Assembly: GCA_029859455.1 (NCBI GenBank)
Contig: JAOUDE010000142.1
Location: 1-6,489 of the forward strand
Reading direction: 5' to 3'
Origin: Ignavibacteria bacterium
GTDB taxonomy: Bacteria; Bacteroidota; Ignavibacteria; UBA10030; UBA6906
Length of the DNA stretch: 6,489 nucleotides
In this document: in pieces, positions 5,278-6,489 of the stretch
Layout of the letters: each line of letters starts with the position of its first letter
Numbering within the stretch: position 1 is the first letter of the stretch
Position numbers and translations under genes: made by a program
Notes under the pieces: model-generated
What the model was told of the DNA's origin: nothing
The model's database searches: none
Seen by the model: only the letters and a program-made list of their open reading frames with translations

Positions 5278-6489
5278 TCAGGTTGGATTATGACAATCAC
5301 TGCAGTTCATTTCTTTCCAGATCTCTCCGATATCGACCGGATGTTTGTAGTCGACCCCGCCCAGAGAGACCCGGAGCGAATCACCGACCATCTCCTGTGC
5401 CAGGATCGTATGACAGGCATTGCAGTCACGGGAGAGCACCTTCCCGTCATCACTCTCATGCTTCCCGTCGTGGCAGCGGAAGCAGCCGGGGTAGTAAAAG
5501 TGTCCGATATTATCGGTGAACCGTTTCCAGTTTACTTTCATTTCAGGGAAGTAGCTGCGCGAGTAGATGTTCTGCAGTTGTTCAATGGTTCTTTCAATCT
5601 GCTCCTTTTTCGCTGCCTCGATCTCCGGGTACTCGCTCTTGTAGAATTCCCGGATCAGAAGATCAATGCTGTCCCTGGCATTCTCCCTTGTACTGTACTC
5701 GGTCTCCAGGACTTCGACAGACTTGCTCTTGACGTACGGAAGCTCCGGGTCGATCCACCCGAGAGACATAAGGTGGTTCGTCGATCTCGCACCAGGATGA
5801 TAGATATGTGACGGGCGATTGTGGCAGTCGATGCAGTCCATGGTGCGGGTCGGCATCCTGGACAGGGAATCATCGGTGATATCAATCTCATGATTTCGAT
5901 AGGTCCTCTTGGTACCATCAGGGTTTGTTACGCTGACCACCGGAATCGTCTGTCGTGCGTTATCCAGTGCGACGTACTCGACCTTATGAGCGATATTCAT
6001 ATGCCAGTGAATCCCGGAAGTGGGCCCTGCTTCGACATTCCCCCCGCCGATCTTCATGAGCAGCTCCAGCATCCACTCGGTATTCTCTTCATCCCCCATG
6101 TAGTATTTGTTGACGTGGAGTTTCTCACTGTAGAAGTGCTTCGGCCAGTGACACTGTTCGCAGGTTTCCTGGGCGGGCCGCAAATTCTGAATCGGAGTCG
6201 GAATCGGCCGCGGGAATTTGTCGAAGAGGGCGGCATACACCTGATACGCGCCCGAAAGCTTGGACCTGACGAACCAGCCGGCTCCGGGACCGATATGACA
6301 CTTCGCACATCCGACACGTGCATGGGGAGAGAACTGATATGCAGTGTACTCAGGCTCCATGACTGTGTGACAGGTTTCACCACAGAACTCGTCCGAATCC
6401 GTGTGCTCATAGGCCTGGAAACTCCCGAAGGCTGAAAGCATCAGAAGCAGAACGGATCCAGCAACAACTACGACCGTCGCCCGTCTGTG
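5278..6489 (-). CDS. NapC/NirT-like membrane-anchored seven-heme cytochrome c (5' end cut by window)
   Basis: The frame is open from the TGA at 5278 to the right edge, giving 403 residues with the N-terminus missing. An internal ATG at 6441 is not a credible start because the hydrophobic helix continues upstream of it to the edge (window residues 4-25, after RR). The first heme site is C36-GET-C40-H41, a CX3CH motif. Six CXXCH sites follow: CAKCH 61, CEQCH 110, CIDCH 219, CFRCH 336, CNACH 356 and CSDCH 396. The region around hemes 1-3 (TVMEPEY, SPHARV, CHIGPGA, WFVRSKLSG, RPIPTP) matches the NapC/NirT-type family as I remember it. Some relatives carry two more N-terminal helices, which would lie outside this window. 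The stretch 225-335, rich in acidic and basic residues, carries no heme. NapC-type proteins oxidise quinol at the membrane and pass electrons to periplasmic cytochromes. Here it is first of the visible operon, so it may be an added heme subunit of the bc-type complex or a parallel quinol dehydrogenase (inference). Confidence 0.88.
   Translation of the reverse strand, partial: HRRATVVVVAGSVLLLMLSAFGSFQAYEHTDSDEFCGETCHTVMEPEYTAYQFSPHARVGCAKCHIGPGAGWFVRSKLSGAYQVYAALFDKFPRPIPTPIQNLRPAQETCEQCHWPKHFYSEKLHVNKYYMGDEENTEWMLELLMKIGGGNVEAGPTSGIHWHMNIAHKVEYVALDNARQTIPVVSVTNPDGTKRTYRNHEIDITDDSLSRMPTRTMDCIDCHNRPSHIYHPGARSTNHLMSLGWIDPELPYVKSKSVEVLETEYSTRENARDSIDLLIREFYKSEYPEIEAAKKEQIERTIEQLQNIYSRSYFPEMKVNWKRFTDNIGHFYYPGCFRCHDGKHESDDGKVLSRDCNACHTILAQEMVGDSLRVSLGGVDYKHPVDIGEIWKEMNCSDCHNPT

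Noticed and set aside
5290..6435. Two plus-strand open frames of 173 and 204 residues
   Set aside because: Both are antisense to the NapC-like cytochrome and show no ribosome-binding site, signal or domain.
5278..6441. ATG at 6441 as the true start of the NapC-like cytochrome
   Set aside because: The frame stays open to the window edge and the upstream codons encode the first half of the membrane helix after an Arg pair. Starting at 6441 would cut the helix in half.

Overview
The window is a dense electron-transfer locus. Six genes, all on the minus strand, encode a Rieske/cytochrome b quinol-oxidising core and four multiheme c-type cytochromes. Both window edges cut a gene. About 29 c-type heme attachment motifs are visible: 7 in the NapC-like protein, 11 in the membrane-anchored cytochrome, 4 in the small cytochrome and 7 in the truncated one, plus the first cysteine of a further motif. 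There is no tRNA, rRNA, transposon or CRISPR array.

Layout in transcription order (high to low coordinates): a NapC/NirT-like seven-heme cytochrome missing its N-terminus (5278 to the right edge); a Rieske 2Fe-2S protein (4801-5253); a fused b6-type cytochrome b (3686-4804); an eleven-heme cytochrome with a C-terminal membrane anchor (2208-3689); and a four-heme c554-like periplasmic cytochrome (1636-2172). Two junctions are 4-base ATGA overlaps and the other gaps are 24 and 35 bases, so these five genes look like one operon. It ends at a terminator-like hairpin (1586-1614). A gap of about 290 bases follows, with a strong sigma-54-type promoter match (1394-1409) and a leader hairpin that touches the Shine-Dalgarno sequence (1309-1351). 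These precede a sixth gene, a secreted multiheme cytochrome with an N-terminal Ig/PKD-like domain that runs off the left edge (1-1299).

How they may work together (inference): the Rieske and cytochrome b subunits oxidise a quinol, probably menaquinol, because the Rieske cluster lacks the serine that raises potential. No cytochrome c1 or f is present. The eleven-heme protein sits in the c1 position of the classic Rieske-cytb-c1 gene order and has the same topology (signal peptide, periplasmic heme domain, C-terminal helix). It is the best candidate for the electron exit. The NapC-like protein would be a second membrane-bound heme subunit. The four-heme cytochrome could carry electrons across the periplasm to a downstream acceptor. 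The sixth gene may encode such an acceptor or conduit but appears separately controlled.

Organism: several periplasmic cytochromes, a NapC-type protein and a possible sigma-54 promoter suggest a Gram-negative, anaerobically respiring bacterium. From memory, the gene content resembles Deltaproteobacteria (Geobacter-like Cbc clusters) and the FCB superphylum (Ignavibacteria, Calditrichaeota, Zixibacteria and relatives). The Ig/PKD-plus-multiheme architecture leans towards the latter. The sequence alone does not settle the phylum.
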